Assembly (NCBI GenBank): GCA_028343315.1
Contig: JAOLYI010000001.1
Coordinates: forward strand, 1-64,000
DNA from: Candidatus Pelagibacter sp.
GTDB lineage: Bacteria; Pseudomonadota; Alphaproteobacteria; Pelagibacterales; Pelagibacteraceae
Length of the DNA stretch: 64,000 nt
Reading direction: 5' to 3'
Of this stretch, positions 56,305-64,000 are shown piece by piece. The notes beneath the pieces were generated by a model that was given only the letters and a program-made list of their open reading frames with translations, made no database searches and had not been told where the DNA came from. The translations under genes and the position numbers were made by a program. Positions within the stretch are counted from its first letter, which is position 1; each line of letters starts with the position of its first letter.

Positions 56305-57618
56305 ATGTCTGATAAATTTAGTCTCATAATTAAAAATGGCTCTTGTTATATTGATGGCAAGCTTACCAAAACAGACATTGGGTTATCTGGTAATAAGATT
56401 CAAAAAATAGGTAAAATTGAACTTAATAGTTCAAAAGTTTACGATGCTACTGATAAAGTTGTTTTACCAGGTATCATTGATACTCAAGTTCATTTCAGAG
56501 AACCAGGGTCTACTGATGCCGAGGATTTAGAAAGTGGAAGTAGAGCAGCCGTTTTAGGAGGGGTAACATCTTTGTTCGAAATGCCTAACACTAATCCTCC
56601 CACGTCTAATCTAGTTGAGTTCGATAAAAAATTACAAGCAGCAAAAAATAGGATGCATAGTAATTACGCTTTTTATTTTGGTGCAACGCCAGACAACACC
56701 GATCAACTTGCTAGGCTTAAAGATGTTGAGGGTTGTTGTGGTGTAAAATTATTTGCAGGCTCATCAACAGGAAACTTATTAGTTGATAAAGAAGCAGATA
56801 TTGAAAAAGTAATCTCAAGCAGTGATAGAGTTGTATCGATCCATTCTGAAGATGAAGATATTATAAAGCTTAGAAAAAAATTTATAAGAAAAGGAGATGT
56901 TCACTCACACCCTGAATGGAGAAATGTAGAGTGCGCAATGTCTTCCACACGAAGAGTTGTTAAAATTGCTGAGCGATACAATAAAAAAATTCATGTTTTA
57001 CATGTGACTACAAAAGATGAAGTAGATTTTTTAGCCATGCACAAAAAAAATGTAACTTTCGAAACCACACCGCAGCATTTAACTCTTTATGCACCAGATT
57101 GTTATGACAAACTTGGAACTTATGCTCAAATGAATCCTCCATTAAGGACTAAAGAACATTACGATCGTCTATGGGTTGCGATTAAAAATAATATTGTAGA
57201 TGTATTAGGCTCTGATCACGCTCCTCATTTAAAAGAGAATAAAGATAAAGAATATCCGAACACCCCATCAGGAATGCCGGGTGTTCAAACTATTTTCCCA
57301 ATCATGCTTGATCACGTAAATAATGGCAAACTTACACTTCAACAGTTAATTAATCTTATGTGTGAAAATCCTTGTAGGATTTTTGGTATTAAGAATAAAG
57401 GTTATATAAAAGAAGGCTTTGACGCTGATTTAACCATTACTGACATGAATAAAGAGGTGACAATTAAAAATGAAATGATTGCAAGCAAATGTGGCTGGAC
57501 GCCTTTTAATAATCATAAAGTTAAAGGTTTCCCTGTAGGAACTATTGTTAATGGTCATTTGGTGATGTCAGATGGTAAAGTAATTTTAAAGTCTAAAGGA
57601 ACACCTCTAAAGTTTTAA
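56305..57618 (+). CDS. pyrC: Dihydroorotase
   Basis: The 437-residue amidohydrolase has the metal motif DTQVHFREPGSTDAEDLESG, MPNTNPPT, the lysine in CCGVKLFAGSS, histidines in VVSIHSEDED and IHVLHVTT, and the final GSDHAPHLKENK. It cyclises carbamoyl-aspartate for pyrimidines. The class includes allantoinases, which look similar; dihydroorotase is preferred from FREPG and APH motifs. It overlaps the prpE end by 12 bases. Confidence 0.87.
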   Translation: MSDKFSLIIKNGSCYIDGKLTKTDIGLSGNKIQKIGKIELNSSKVYDATDKVVLPGIIDTQVHFREPGSTDAEDLESGSRAAVLGGVTSLFEMPNTNPPTSNLVEFDKKLQAAKNRMHSNYAFYFGATPDNTDQLARLKDVEGCCGVKLFAGSSTGNLLVDKEADIEKVISSSDRVVSIHSEDEDIIKLRKKFIRKGDVHSHPEWRNVECAMSSTRRVVKIAERYNKKIHVLHVTTKDEVDFLAMHKKNVTFETTPQHLTLYAPDCYDKLGTYAQMNPPLRTKEHYDRLWVAIKNNIVDVLGSDHAPHLKENKDKEYPNTPSGMPGVQTIFPIMLDHVNNGKLTLQQLINLMCENPCRIFGIKNKGYIKEGFDADLTITDMNKEVTIKNEMIASKCGWTPFNNHKVKGFPVGTIVNGHLVMSDGKVILKSKGTPLKF

Positions 57619-59505
57619 AATATTATTTTCAATTAAATCAGCTTTTATTTCATCTAAAATAACTGGATCATCAATTGTTGCAGGCATCTTATAAGGTTCG
57701 TTATCAGCTATTTTTCTAACAGTTCCTCTTAAAACTTTTCCTGATCTTGTTTTAGGCAATCTTTTAACCACAATAGCTATTTTAAAAGCTGCCACGGGAC
57801 CAACTTTTTCCCTCACCATTTTTACACATTCATCGATGATATCTTTTTTATCTTTGGTTACTCCAGCTTTTAAAGCAAGTAAGCCAATAGGAAGTTGCCC
57901 TTTAAGTTTATCTGCAATACCGATGACAGCACACTCGGCTACATCCTTATGCTCTGCAAGAACTTCTTCTATGGCTCCCGTAGACAATCTGTGTCCTGCA
58001 ACATTAATAATATCATCTGTTCTAGACATGATCCAAACGTAACCATCTTCATCTATATGACCCGCGTCATAAGTTTGATAATAACCAGGGTAGGTAGTCA
58101 TATAATTTTCTTTATATCTTTTATCAGCTCCCCAAAGGGTAGGGAAAGTTCCAGGTGGCAAAGGAAGTTTTACAACAATATCACCCATTTTTCCTGGACC
58201 AACTTCTTTTCCTTCTGCATTTAAAACTTTCAAATCATAACCCGGCACAGGTTTAAAAGCTGAACCGTATTTCACTGGAAACGACTCTATTCCTGTACAA
58301 TCAGAAGTAATCGCCCAGCTAGTTTCAGTTTGCCACCAATGATCAATTACAGGTGAGTTAGATAATTTTTCAAACCATTTAATTGTGTCAGGATCAGCTC
58401 GCTCACCTGCTAGGAATAATTTATCAAATTTACTTAAATCATATTTTTTAAAAAATTCTCCATTGGGATCTTCTTTTTTGATAGCTCTAATAGCAGTGGG
58501 AGCTGTAAAGAGAGATTTTACTTTGTGTTCTGAAATCACACGCCAAAAAACTCCAGCGTCAGGCGTCCCAACAGGTTTTCCTTCAAACAAAACTGTAGTG
58601 CATCCATAAAACAATGGAGCGTAAACAATATAAGAGTGACCAACAATCCAACCTATATCACTTGCTGACCACCAAACATCATCTTGATTAATGTTATAAA
58701 TATTTTTCATCGTCCATTTCAAAGCAACGATATGCCCACCTATATCTCTAACAATTCCTTTAGGTAGACCAGTAGTTCCCGAAGTATAAAGTATATAAGC
58801 ATAATCATTTGCATTCATCTTTTCGCAGCCTACAGGCTTTGCATCTTTGTGTGCATCATCCCATGTAATATCCATTTTTGGATTAAGTTCTGCTTTATCT
58901 TTATCTCTTTGAAAAATAATACATTTATTTGGTTTATGATTTGCAAGCTCAAGCGCTTTGTTGACCAAAGGTTTGTAATGAACAGTTCTTCCAGGTTCAT
59001 AACCGCAAGAAGCAGTTACTAAAAGTTTTGCTTTAGAGTCATCAATTCTACTCGCAAGTTCGTTTGCAGCAAAACCTCCAAAGACAACAGAATGCACTGC
59101 TCCAATTCTACCACAAGCAAGCATCGCAACTACCGCTTCAGGTATCATAGGCATATATATAATTACTCTGTCACCTTTGTTGACACCTTGATTTTTTAAT
59201 GCTCCAGCAAATAACGAAACAAGATCTTTTAATTCATTGTAAGTTATATTTTTTTTTGTACCGGTAATGGGACTATCGTAAATAATTGCAAGTTTATCAC
59301 CTCTACCTTCATCAATATGTATATCTAAAGCGTTGTAACAAGTGTTTGTTACACCATCCTCAAACCATTTGTAGAAAGGGGGATTGTTAGAATTTAGAAT
59401 TTTAGTTGGTTTTTTATACCAAAAGATATTTTCGGAGATCTCTTTCCAAAATTCTTCTCTATCTTGAATAGATTTTTGATAGATTTTCTTATATTTTTGA
59501 CTCAA
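57607..59505 (-). CDS. prpE: Propionyl-CoA synthetase (acyl-CoA synthetase, AMP-forming)
   Basis: The 632-residue adenylate-forming enzyme has ITYNELKDLVSLFAGALKNQGV, DRVIIYMPMIPEAVVAMLAC, GAVHSVVFGGFAANELASRIDD and ASCGYEPGRTVHYKP, which are closer to PrpE than to acetyl-CoA synthetase. The P-loop is YTSGTTGLPKG; the C-terminal lysine is in RLPKTRSGKVLRG. It activates propionate, probably also acetate. It starts with TTG, with GGGAG seven bases before; the next ATG is far inside. It is divergent from proteorhodopsin. Confidence 0.85.
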   Translation of the reverse strand: MSQKYKKIYQKSIQDREEFWKEISENIFWYKKPTKILNSNNPPFYKWFEDGVTNTCYNALDIHIDEGRGDKLAIIYDSPITGTKKNITYNELKDLVSLFAGALKNQGVNKGDRVIIYMPMIPEAVVAMLACGRIGAVHSVVFGGFAANELASRIDDSKAKLLVTASCGYEPGRTVHYKPLVNKALELANHKPNKCIIFQRDKDKAELNPKMDITWDDAHKDAKPVGCEKMNANDYAYILYTSGTTGLPKGIVRDIGGHIVALKWTMKNIYNINQDDVWWSASDIGWIVGHSYIVYAPLFYGCTTVLFEGKPVGTPDAGVFWRVISEHKVKSLFTAPTAIRAIKKEDPNGEFFKKYDLSKFDKLFLAGERADPDTIKWFEKLSNSPVIDHWWQTETSWAITSDCTGIESFPVKYGSAFKPVPGYDLKVLNAEGKEVGPGKMGDIVVKLPLPPGTFPTLWGADKRYKENYMTTYPGYYQTYDAGHIDEDGYVWIMSRTDDIINVAGHRLSTGAIEEVLAEHKDVAECAVIGIADKLKGQLPIGLLALKAGVTKDKKDIIDECVKMVREKVGPVAAFKIAIVVKRLPKTRSGKVLRGTVRKIADNEPYKMPATIDDPVILDEIKADLIENNILKL

Positions 59506-59584
59506 ATTAATTCTCCCTAAACTCTAAAATTTATCGAGTATTTCATAAATATCCCCAAAAAAAAATAGAAAAACCAATAAATAT

Positions 59585-59725
59585 GCGGTTTTTAGTAAAA
59601 AAAAACACTTCACTGTAACTTTGTTTTTTACTATGTTCCATCCATTGCTCGGTAGCGGTTAGATTTACCGTTTGTCTGAGCGGTTTATATATAAACTAAT
59701 TAGAAAACTAAACAAACGAGGGAGG
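59585..59725 (+). promoter_or_regulatory. Upstream region of proteorhodopsin: repeats, candidate promoter, strong RBS
   Basis: GCGGTT occurs three times (59585, 59655, 59680), unusual in such AT-rich DNA. CGGTA (59650-59654) can pair with TACCG (59666-59670), and GCTC (59647) with GAGC (59678). A candidate promoter is TTTACC (59664-59669) with TATATA (59686-59691), 16 bases apart. AGGGAGG (59719-59725) lies five bases before the ATG and is a strong ribosome binding site. The rest of the 225-base spacer shows nothing else that I can name. Confidence 0.5.
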
Positions 59726-59730
59726 TTTTC

Positions 59731-60501
59731 ATGAGTAAATTAAAAATGTTTGCACTAGCTACTGTTGCCGTATTAGGATTTACAGGTTCAGCTAATGCAG
59801 AGACAGCTTTATTGGCCACAGATGATTTCGTAGGTATTTCATTCTGGTTAGTATCAATGGGTTGTTTAGCAGCTACAGCGTTCTTCTTTTTAGAAAGAGG
59901 TTCTGTTGCACCTGCTTGGAGAGTTTCAATTACAGTTGCGGGATTAGTAACTGGTATCGCATTCATACACTACATGTACATGAGAGAAGTATGGATCGGA
60001 ACTGGTGAGTCACCAACTGTTTACAGATATATTGACTGGTTAATCACAGTGCCATTACTAATGCTTGAGTTCTACTTTGTGTTAGCGGCAGTGAAAAAAG
60101 TACCTAGCTCAGTATTCTGGAAACTTTTAATAGGTTCTCTAGTAATGCTTATAGGTGGTTACCTAGGTGAAGCTGGTTACATGCAACCATTTGTTGGTTT
60201 CGTAATCGGAATGGCTGGCTGGATATATATTCTATTTGAAATATTCTCTGGTGAAGCTGGAACACTTGCAGCGAAAGCTGGTAACAAGTCATTACAAACT
60301 GCATTTAGTGCGATGAGAATAATCGTTACAATCGGTTGGGCTGTATACCCATTAGGTTATATCTTCGGATATTTAACTGGTGGTGTAGACGTTAACTCAT
60401 TGAACGTTATCTACAACGCTGCAGATTTCCTAAACAAGATCGCTTTCGGTCTTATTATTTGGGCTGCTGCAATGCAAAATACTAGAGTTTCAAGAAGCTA
60501 G
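59731..60501 (+). CDS. Proteorhodopsin, green-tuned
   Basis: The 256-residue protein has a signal peptide ending SANA (about 23 residues) and seven helices. Key residues by alignment with known proteorhodopsin: proton acceptor D102 in YRYIDWLITVP, its histidine partner H80, proton donor E113, and retinal-binding lysine K236 in NAADFLNKIAFG. The colour-tuning residue is L110 (position 105 of the reference), meaning green light. It pumps protons out in light. It has its own strong RBS and terminator, suggesting high expression. No retinal synthesis gene is seen in the window. Confidence 0.97.
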   Translation: MSKLKMFALATVAVLGFTGSANAETALLATDDFVGISFWLVSMGCLAATAFFFLERGSVAPAWRVSITVAGLVTGIAFIHYMYMREVWIGTGESPTVYRYIDWLITVPLLMLEFYFVLAAVKKVPSSVFWKLLIGSLVMLIGGYLGEAGYMQPFVGFVIGMAGWIYILFEIFSGEAGTLAAKAGNKSLQTAFSAMRIIVTIGWAVYPLGYIFGYLTGGVDVNSLNVIYNAADFLNKIAFGLIIWAAAMQNTRVSRS

Positions 60502-60519
60502 TATTTAAGTAATTAAATT

Positions 60520-60556
60520 AAGGGCAGGTATGCTTTACATACTTGCCCTTTTTTTT
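60520..60556 (+). terminator. Intrinsic terminator after proteorhodopsin
   Basis: The 13-base stem AAGGGCAGGTATG (60520-60532) pairs with CATACTTGCCCTT (60538-60550) with one G-T pair, around a five-base loop, and is followed by a T run to 60556. The ferredoxin start is only 20 bases downstream. Confidence 0.9.
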
Positions 60557-60576
60557 AGACCTCTATATTCTTCTTA

Positions 60577-60897
60577 ATGCCCAAAATTACATATCAAGAC
60601 AACAAAGGAAAAAGCAAAACCATTGAAGTTGAAAACGGCCTTACTGTTATGGAGGGAGCTATTCAAAATGATATTCCTGGGATTGATGCAGACTGCGGTG
60701 GTTCTATGGCTTGTGCAACCTGCCATGTTTATGTCGAAGAAAAATGGTTAAGTAAACTACCTCAAGCAGAAGAAGCAGAAGTTGATATGATCGATATGGC
60801 TTATGAACCAAAAAAAAACAGCAGGCTAAGTTGCCAATTAATAGTTACTGACGAATTAGATGGATTAAAAGTTACTACACCATCTCAACAATCATAA
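60577..60897 (+). CDS. 2Fe-2S ferredoxin, adrenodoxin type
   Basis: The 106-residue protein has the 2Fe-2S ligands C40, C46 and C49 in DADCGGSMACATCHV and C86 in SRLSCQL. The surrounding sequence is of the adrenodoxin/ISC-ferredoxin type. It transfers electrons, probably with the reductase encoded by the next gene, whose start it overlaps by one base (TAATGA). This gene order after proteorhodopsin is known from SAR11. It has little room for an own promoter after the terminator. Confidence 0.93.
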   Translation: MPKITYQDNKGKSKTIEVENGLTVMEGAIQNDIPGIDADCGGSMACATCHVYVEEKWLSKLPQAEEAEVDMIDMAYEPKKNSRLSCQLIVTDELDGLKVTTPSQQS

Positions 60898-61910
60898 TGA
60901 TTAAAACTGATACAATAATAATTGGTGCCGGTCCCGTTGGTTTATTTACCGTTCATCAGCTAGGCATCAAAGGACTAAAGGCAGTAGTGATTGATAATTT
61001 AGATAGAGCAGGCGGACAATGTATCGAATTGTACCCTGATAAACCAATTTACGACATTCCAGCAGTACCTGAGTGCACTGGAGAGGAATTAACAAAGAAT
61101 TTGTTAGAACAAATTAAACCATTTGATACTAAATTTTTTTTTAATGAAAGAGTTGAAGAGGTCAAACAAGATAAACATAATTGGATAGTTAAGACAAATA
61201 ATAGTAATGAATTTTCTGCACCCAATATAATTATAGCTGGAGGAGTAGGATCATTTGAGCCCAGAAAATTGTCACTTAAAGAGATTGAGAAGTTTGAAGA
61301 TAAATCATTATTCTACGCCGTAAAAAATAAAGAAAAATTCAAAAATAAGAAAATTTCTATTTTTGGGGGCGGAGATTCAGCATTAGATTGGTCATTAGAG
61401 TTATCTAAGTTTTCTAAAATAACTTTAATACACAGAAGAGATGAATTCAGAGGAGCTCCTCATACTTTATCTGAAATTAGAAAATTAGAAAAAGAAGGAA
61501 AAATTTTAATTAAAACACCTTGTCAACTTGACTCAGTAGAAGGAAACGAAGTTATAAAATCAATCTCAGTAAAATTTGATGATGGAAAAATAGAGAAAAT
61601 AAATACTGATATCGTATTGAGTTTTTTTGGTTTAATCATGAAACTCGGACCTATAGCTGAGTGGGGTTTAAATATGAACAAAAAAACAATAGAAGTGAAT
61701 TCTAAAAACTTTGAAACTAACAAAAAAGGTATTTTTGCAGTTGGCGATATTTGTAATTATCCAGGAAAACTAAAACTTATTTTATCTGGATTTCATGAGG
61801 CAGCGCTTGCATCTGTCGACTGCTTTAAAAGAGCTAGACCAAATGAAAAATATAGATTTGAATTCACAACTTCATCAAAAAACATTCAAGAGAGACTTGG
61901 AAAAAAGTGA
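60897..61910 (+). CDS. Thioredoxin-reductase-like ferredoxin/flavodoxin-NADP+ reductase
   Basis: The 337-residue flavoprotein has the FAD motif IIGAGPVGL (8-16), RAGGQC, the NADPH motif FGGGDSALDWSLEL and AVGDICNYPGKLKLI. The CxxC redox pair of thioredoxin reductase is absent, so it matches the TrxR-like ferredoxin-NADP+ reductases (as in Bacillus and Rhodopseudomonas). It probably reduces or oxidises the ferredoxin encoded just before. Databases often call this family thioredoxin-disulfide reductase, which is misleading here. It overlaps the GST by four bases. Confidence 0.9.
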   Translation: MIKTDTIIIGAGPVGLFTVHQLGIKGLKAVVIDNLDRAGGQCIELYPDKPIYDIPAVPECTGEELTKNLLEQIKPFDTKFFFNERVEEVKQDKHNWIVKTNNSNEFSAPNIIIAGGVGSFEPRKLSLKEIEKFEDKSLFYAVKNKEKFKNKKISIFGGGDSALDWSLELSKFSKITLIHRRDEFRGAPHTLSEIRKLEKEGKILIKTPCQLDSVEGNEVIKSISVKFDDGKIEKINTDIVLSFFGLIMKLGPIAEWGLNMNKKTIEVNSKNFETNKKGIFAVGDICNYPGKLKLILSGFHEAALASVDCFKRARPNEKYRFEFTTSSKNIQERLGKK

Positions 61911-62533
61911 TTGAATTATTAACTGCTGATACACCTAATGGAAAAAAAATTTCAATCATGCTTGAGGAAATACAATTTGATTATAAAGTTGTAAAAATAG
62001 ATATTAATAAAAAAGAGCAATTTAAACCTGAATTTAAAAAAATAAGTCCTTTTAGCAAAATTCCTGTTATTATTGATCATGATACAAAAACTAGCTTATT
62101 TGAGTCAGGAGCTATTTTAATTTATTTAGGTGAAAAAAGTGGAAAGTTCTATGACAAAGATCAAAGAACATCTATAAATCAGTGGCTGATGGGCCAAATG
62201 GCTTATGTCGGGCCTATGTTAGGACAGCATCATCAATTTCATCATTACAATCCTGGAAAAAGTGAATTTGGTGAAGATAGATACTTTAAAATATCAGAAA
62301 GAATTTACAAAGAACTTGACGAAAGGTTATCCCAGTCAAAATATTTAGCAGGAAAACAATACACTATTGCAGATATAGCTACATTTCCTTGGATTGCTAG
62401 ACATGAATGGCATGATATTGGTTTGAAAAAATTTAGTAATTTAAAAAGATGGTATGAAGAAATTTCCAAAAGAGAAGCTGTAGTGAAAGGATACGATATC
62501 TTAAATAAAGGAGATCAAATTCCAAAAGCTTAA
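61907..62533 (+). CDS. Glutathione S-transferase family protein
   Basis: The 208-residue protein has the N-terminal thioredoxin-like domain (IELLTADTPNGKKISIMLEE; SKIPVIID; LFESGAILIYLGEK) and the helical C-terminal domain (YTIADIATFPWIARHEW). The nearest relatives by motif are the YghU/YfcG-type GSTs with disulfide reductase activity. It may protect against peroxides and dithiols. It is the last gene of the proteorhodopsin-linked run; its TAA shares TTAA with the dksA-like stop. The start is GTG at 61907. Confidence 0.9.
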   Translation: MIELLTADTPNGKKISIMLEEIQFDYKVVKIDINKKEQFKPEFKKISPFSKIPVIIDHDTKTSLFESGAILIYLGEKSGKFYDKDQRTSINQWLMGQMAYVGPMLGQHHQFHHYNPGKSEFGEDRYFKISERIYKELDERLSQSKYLAGKQYTIADIATFPWIARHEWHDIGLKKFSNLKRWYEEISKREAVVKGYDILNKGDQIPKA

Positions 62534-62955
62534 TCATCTACAAAAATTTTTTCATCTCTTTCATGCTTTTCTTGAGCTTCGATTGAAAGAGTAGCGACAG
62601 GTCTAGCCATTAATCTTTTTAAACCAATTGGTTCTCCAGTCTCCTCACAATAACCGTAGGTGCCTTCTTTAAGTCTTTGTAGAGCCGAATTAATTTTAGA
62701 AATTAACTTTCTACTTCTATTTAAAGCTTTCATTTCAACAGTTTTGTCAGTGTACGAAGAGGCCTGATCAACAATATCGGCAGACGAGACATTGTCGTCT
62801 GAAGAATTTAGCAAGTTTCCTAAATTATTCGCTTTAATGATATCTTTTTTCCAATTTAATAGCGCCTCAGTAAAAAATTTTTTATGTTTGGCACACATGT
62901 ATTTTTCCTTGGAGTTTGGTATATATTTTTTTTTAGTAGTGGTTTTTTTTAGCAT
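62530..62955 (-). CDS. dksA: DksA/TraR-family RNA polymerase-binding protein, zinc site lost
   Basis: The 141-residue protein has a coiled-coil region with DQASSYTDKTVEMKALNRSRKL and the TraR/DksA segment GTYGYCEETGEPIGLKRLMARPVATL. Of the four zinc cysteines only C103 remains; the others are T106, S124 and A127. Such DksA forms are common in alphaproteobacteria. It modulates RNA polymerase with ppGpp. It is divergent from the GT39 gene (75-base spacer). Confidence 0.88.
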   Translation of the reverse strand: MLKKTTTKKKYIPNSKEKYMCAKHKKFFTEALLNWKKDIIKANNLGNLLNSSDDNVSSADIVDQASSYTDKTVEMKALNRSRKLISKINSALQRLKEGTYGYCEETGEPIGLKRLMARPVATLSIEAQEKHERDEKIFVDD

Positions 62956-63030
62956 TTTTTGATTTCGGCGAGTATATGTTTGATTTTAGGCGTGTCAATA
63001 GCTTATAAATTATAATAATTTCATATTAAA

Positions 63031-64000
63031 ATGATACTTAAAAAAAACATTACAAAGGTATTTTACATATTTATTTTTTTTCATCTTCTTTTATGGACAA
63101 TAATTCCCTCGGTTTCAAATTTAAATTTACCTTTAGATACTATAGAGGCTTTGGCTTGGGGAAGTAATTTGGAATGGGGTTTTAATAAACATCCTCCTTT
63201 AAGCGCGTTTGCCGTTGAGATGTTTTACATAATTTTTGGATCAAATGATTGGGCGTATTATCTCCTTAGTCAAATTTTTGTAATTGTTGCATTAGTTTTT
63301 GTTTGGAAATTCTCCAATGAAATATTCGAGGATAAAATTTATTCTTTTATGTCTGTTTTGGCCTTAACCGGGATTTATTTTTATAATTTTACGACCCCTG
63401 AATTTAATGTTAATGTTTCTCAACTTCCATTTTGGGCTTTAACTATTTATTTTTTTTGGAAGGGTATAAACTCAAATAATAAAATTAATTGGATACTATT
63501 TGGTGTTTTTTCTGCTTTAGGTTTTTTATCAAAATATTTGTTCATTTATATTCTTATTGCAATATTTATCTATTTTATTTTAAATTTAAGAAAATATAAA
63601 AAATTTATTTCTAGCTATTTTTTATCAATAATAATTTCATTAATTATACTAACACCTCATTTTTTTTGGCTATTTAAGAATAATTTTATAACAATTTTTT
63701 ATGGTTTAAAAAGATCTTCATTAACAGACGCAACATGGATTGATCATTTAGAAAATCCTCTAATTTTTTTAATAAAACAAATAGTAATTTTAATTCCATT
63801 TTTTATAATTGTTCTAGTTTTATTAAAAAAAATAAATTTTAAGCTAAATATTAAAAGTAAGAAATTTTTATTTCTAATTTCAATAAATTTAATTCCTATT
63901 GCTTTAATGTTAATTACTTCAATTGTTTCTGGAGCTAAAATCAGGACTATGTGGATGACTCCATTTTATTTATTTTTTGGAACATTATTTATAGAAATTT
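63031..64000 (+). CDS. GT39-type membrane glycosyltransferase, cut by the window end
   Basis: The reading frame is open from the ATG at 63031 to the end of the window (323 codons so far). After a first helix, the motif DTIEALAWGSNLEWGFNKHPPL (D36, E39, H54-P-P) is that of ArnT/PMT-like glycosyltransferases, which use polyprenyl-linked sugars on the outer face of the inner membrane. At least six further helices follow (for example YYLLSQIFVIVALVFVW). It may attach sugars to lipid A, lipids or proteins. The acceptor is unknown. Confidence 0.8.
   Translation, partial: MILKKNITKVFYIFIFFHLLLWTIIPSVSNLNLPLDTIEALAWGSNLEWGFNKHPPLSAFAVEMFYIIFGSNDWAYYLLSQIFVIVALVFVWKFSNEIFEDKIYSFMSVLALTGIYFYNFTTPEFNVNVSQLPFWALTIYFFWKGINSNNKINWILFGVFSALGFLSKYLFIYILIAIFIYFILNLRKYKKFISSYFLSIIISLIILTPHFFWLFKNNFITIFYGLKRSSLTDATWIDHLENPLIFLIKQIVILIPFFIIVLVLLKKINFKLNIKSKKFLFLISINLIPIALMLITSIVSGAKIRTMWMTPFYLFFGTLFIEI

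Noticed and set aside
59529..59551. Inverted repeat ATTTAT/ATAAAT before prpE
   Set aside because: Only six A/T pairs with a ten-base loop, expected by chance in this composition.
59700..59966. An antisense frame over the start of proteorhodopsin
   Set aside because: The sense gene has a signal peptide, RBS and known function; the antisense protein is alanine-rich by mirror composition.

Overview
The window looks like a chromosome segment of a SAR11-clade alphaproteobacterium (Pelagibacterales). The evidence is very low GC, almost no spacer DNA, overlapping genes, a proteorhodopsin gene followed by a ferredoxin/reductase/GST set, a lone 5S rRNA gene, and alphaproteobacterial gene order around tol-pal and pnt. 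No stretch without a gene exceeds 300 bases; the longest is about 225 bases upstream of proteorhodopsin. No insertion sequence, prophage, CRISPR array or replication origin was seen.

Layout. 1-4874 is the end of a surface-polysaccharide region: a frameshifted FkbM methyltransferase, a 2OG-Fe(II) oxygenase, a cytidylyltransferase, a sugar SDR, a GT2 glycosyltransferase and a PhyH-type oxygenase. It stops at tRNA-Val(GAC) and a 5S rRNA with no 16S or 23S beside it. This matches the SAR11 hypervariable region known to lie between 23S and 5S. 5164-8927 holds rpmJ, a tiny oxidase subunit IV, the pnt transhydrogenase and a transaldolase. 8924-18325 (minus strand) carries typA, initiator tRNA, cspA, rpsU (apparently with an ATT start), trcR-like, rpmE, suhB, efp, thiE and the central carbon genes fda, pgk and tkt. 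18383-34116 (plus strand) carries a coiled-coil gene, zapA, a 5-FCL, ymdB, yebC, a phage-type ruvC, tolQRAB-pal-cpoB, tilS, ftsH, folP, glmM, thiD and purA.

34113-41070 (minus strand) has rpoH, rluD, a second small surface cluster beside tRNA-Arg (GT17, FkbM, 2OG oxygenase), an ABC-2 exporter and tsaC. 41092-57618 holds isoprenoid genes (xseB-ispA-dxs, ispB), aroC, pdxH, an S49 peptidase, glyQS, ppdK, nadA-nadC, tRNA-Leu, ygfZ and a dihydroorotase. 57607-64000 holds a propionyl-CoA synthetase, a green-tuned proteorhodopsin with its own terminator, ferredoxin, a TrxR-like ferredoxin reductase, a GST, a dksA-like gene and the start of a GT39-type membrane glycosyltransferase.

How the genes work together. 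Proteorhodopsin and transhydrogenase both connect the proton gradient to energy or NADPH supply, and the ferredoxin/reductase pair next to proteorhodopsin adds redox capacity. tol-pal-cpoB maintains the outer membrane. The two surface clusters both pair FkbM methyltransferases with 2OG oxygenases. The most notable structural points are the interlocked stop codons at every convergent gene pair (five share a palindromic TTAA), the probable ATT start of rpsU, a typA message that would become almost leaderless after tRNA processing, the replaced ruvC without ruvAB beside it, and the repeated GCGGTT elements before proteorhodopsin.
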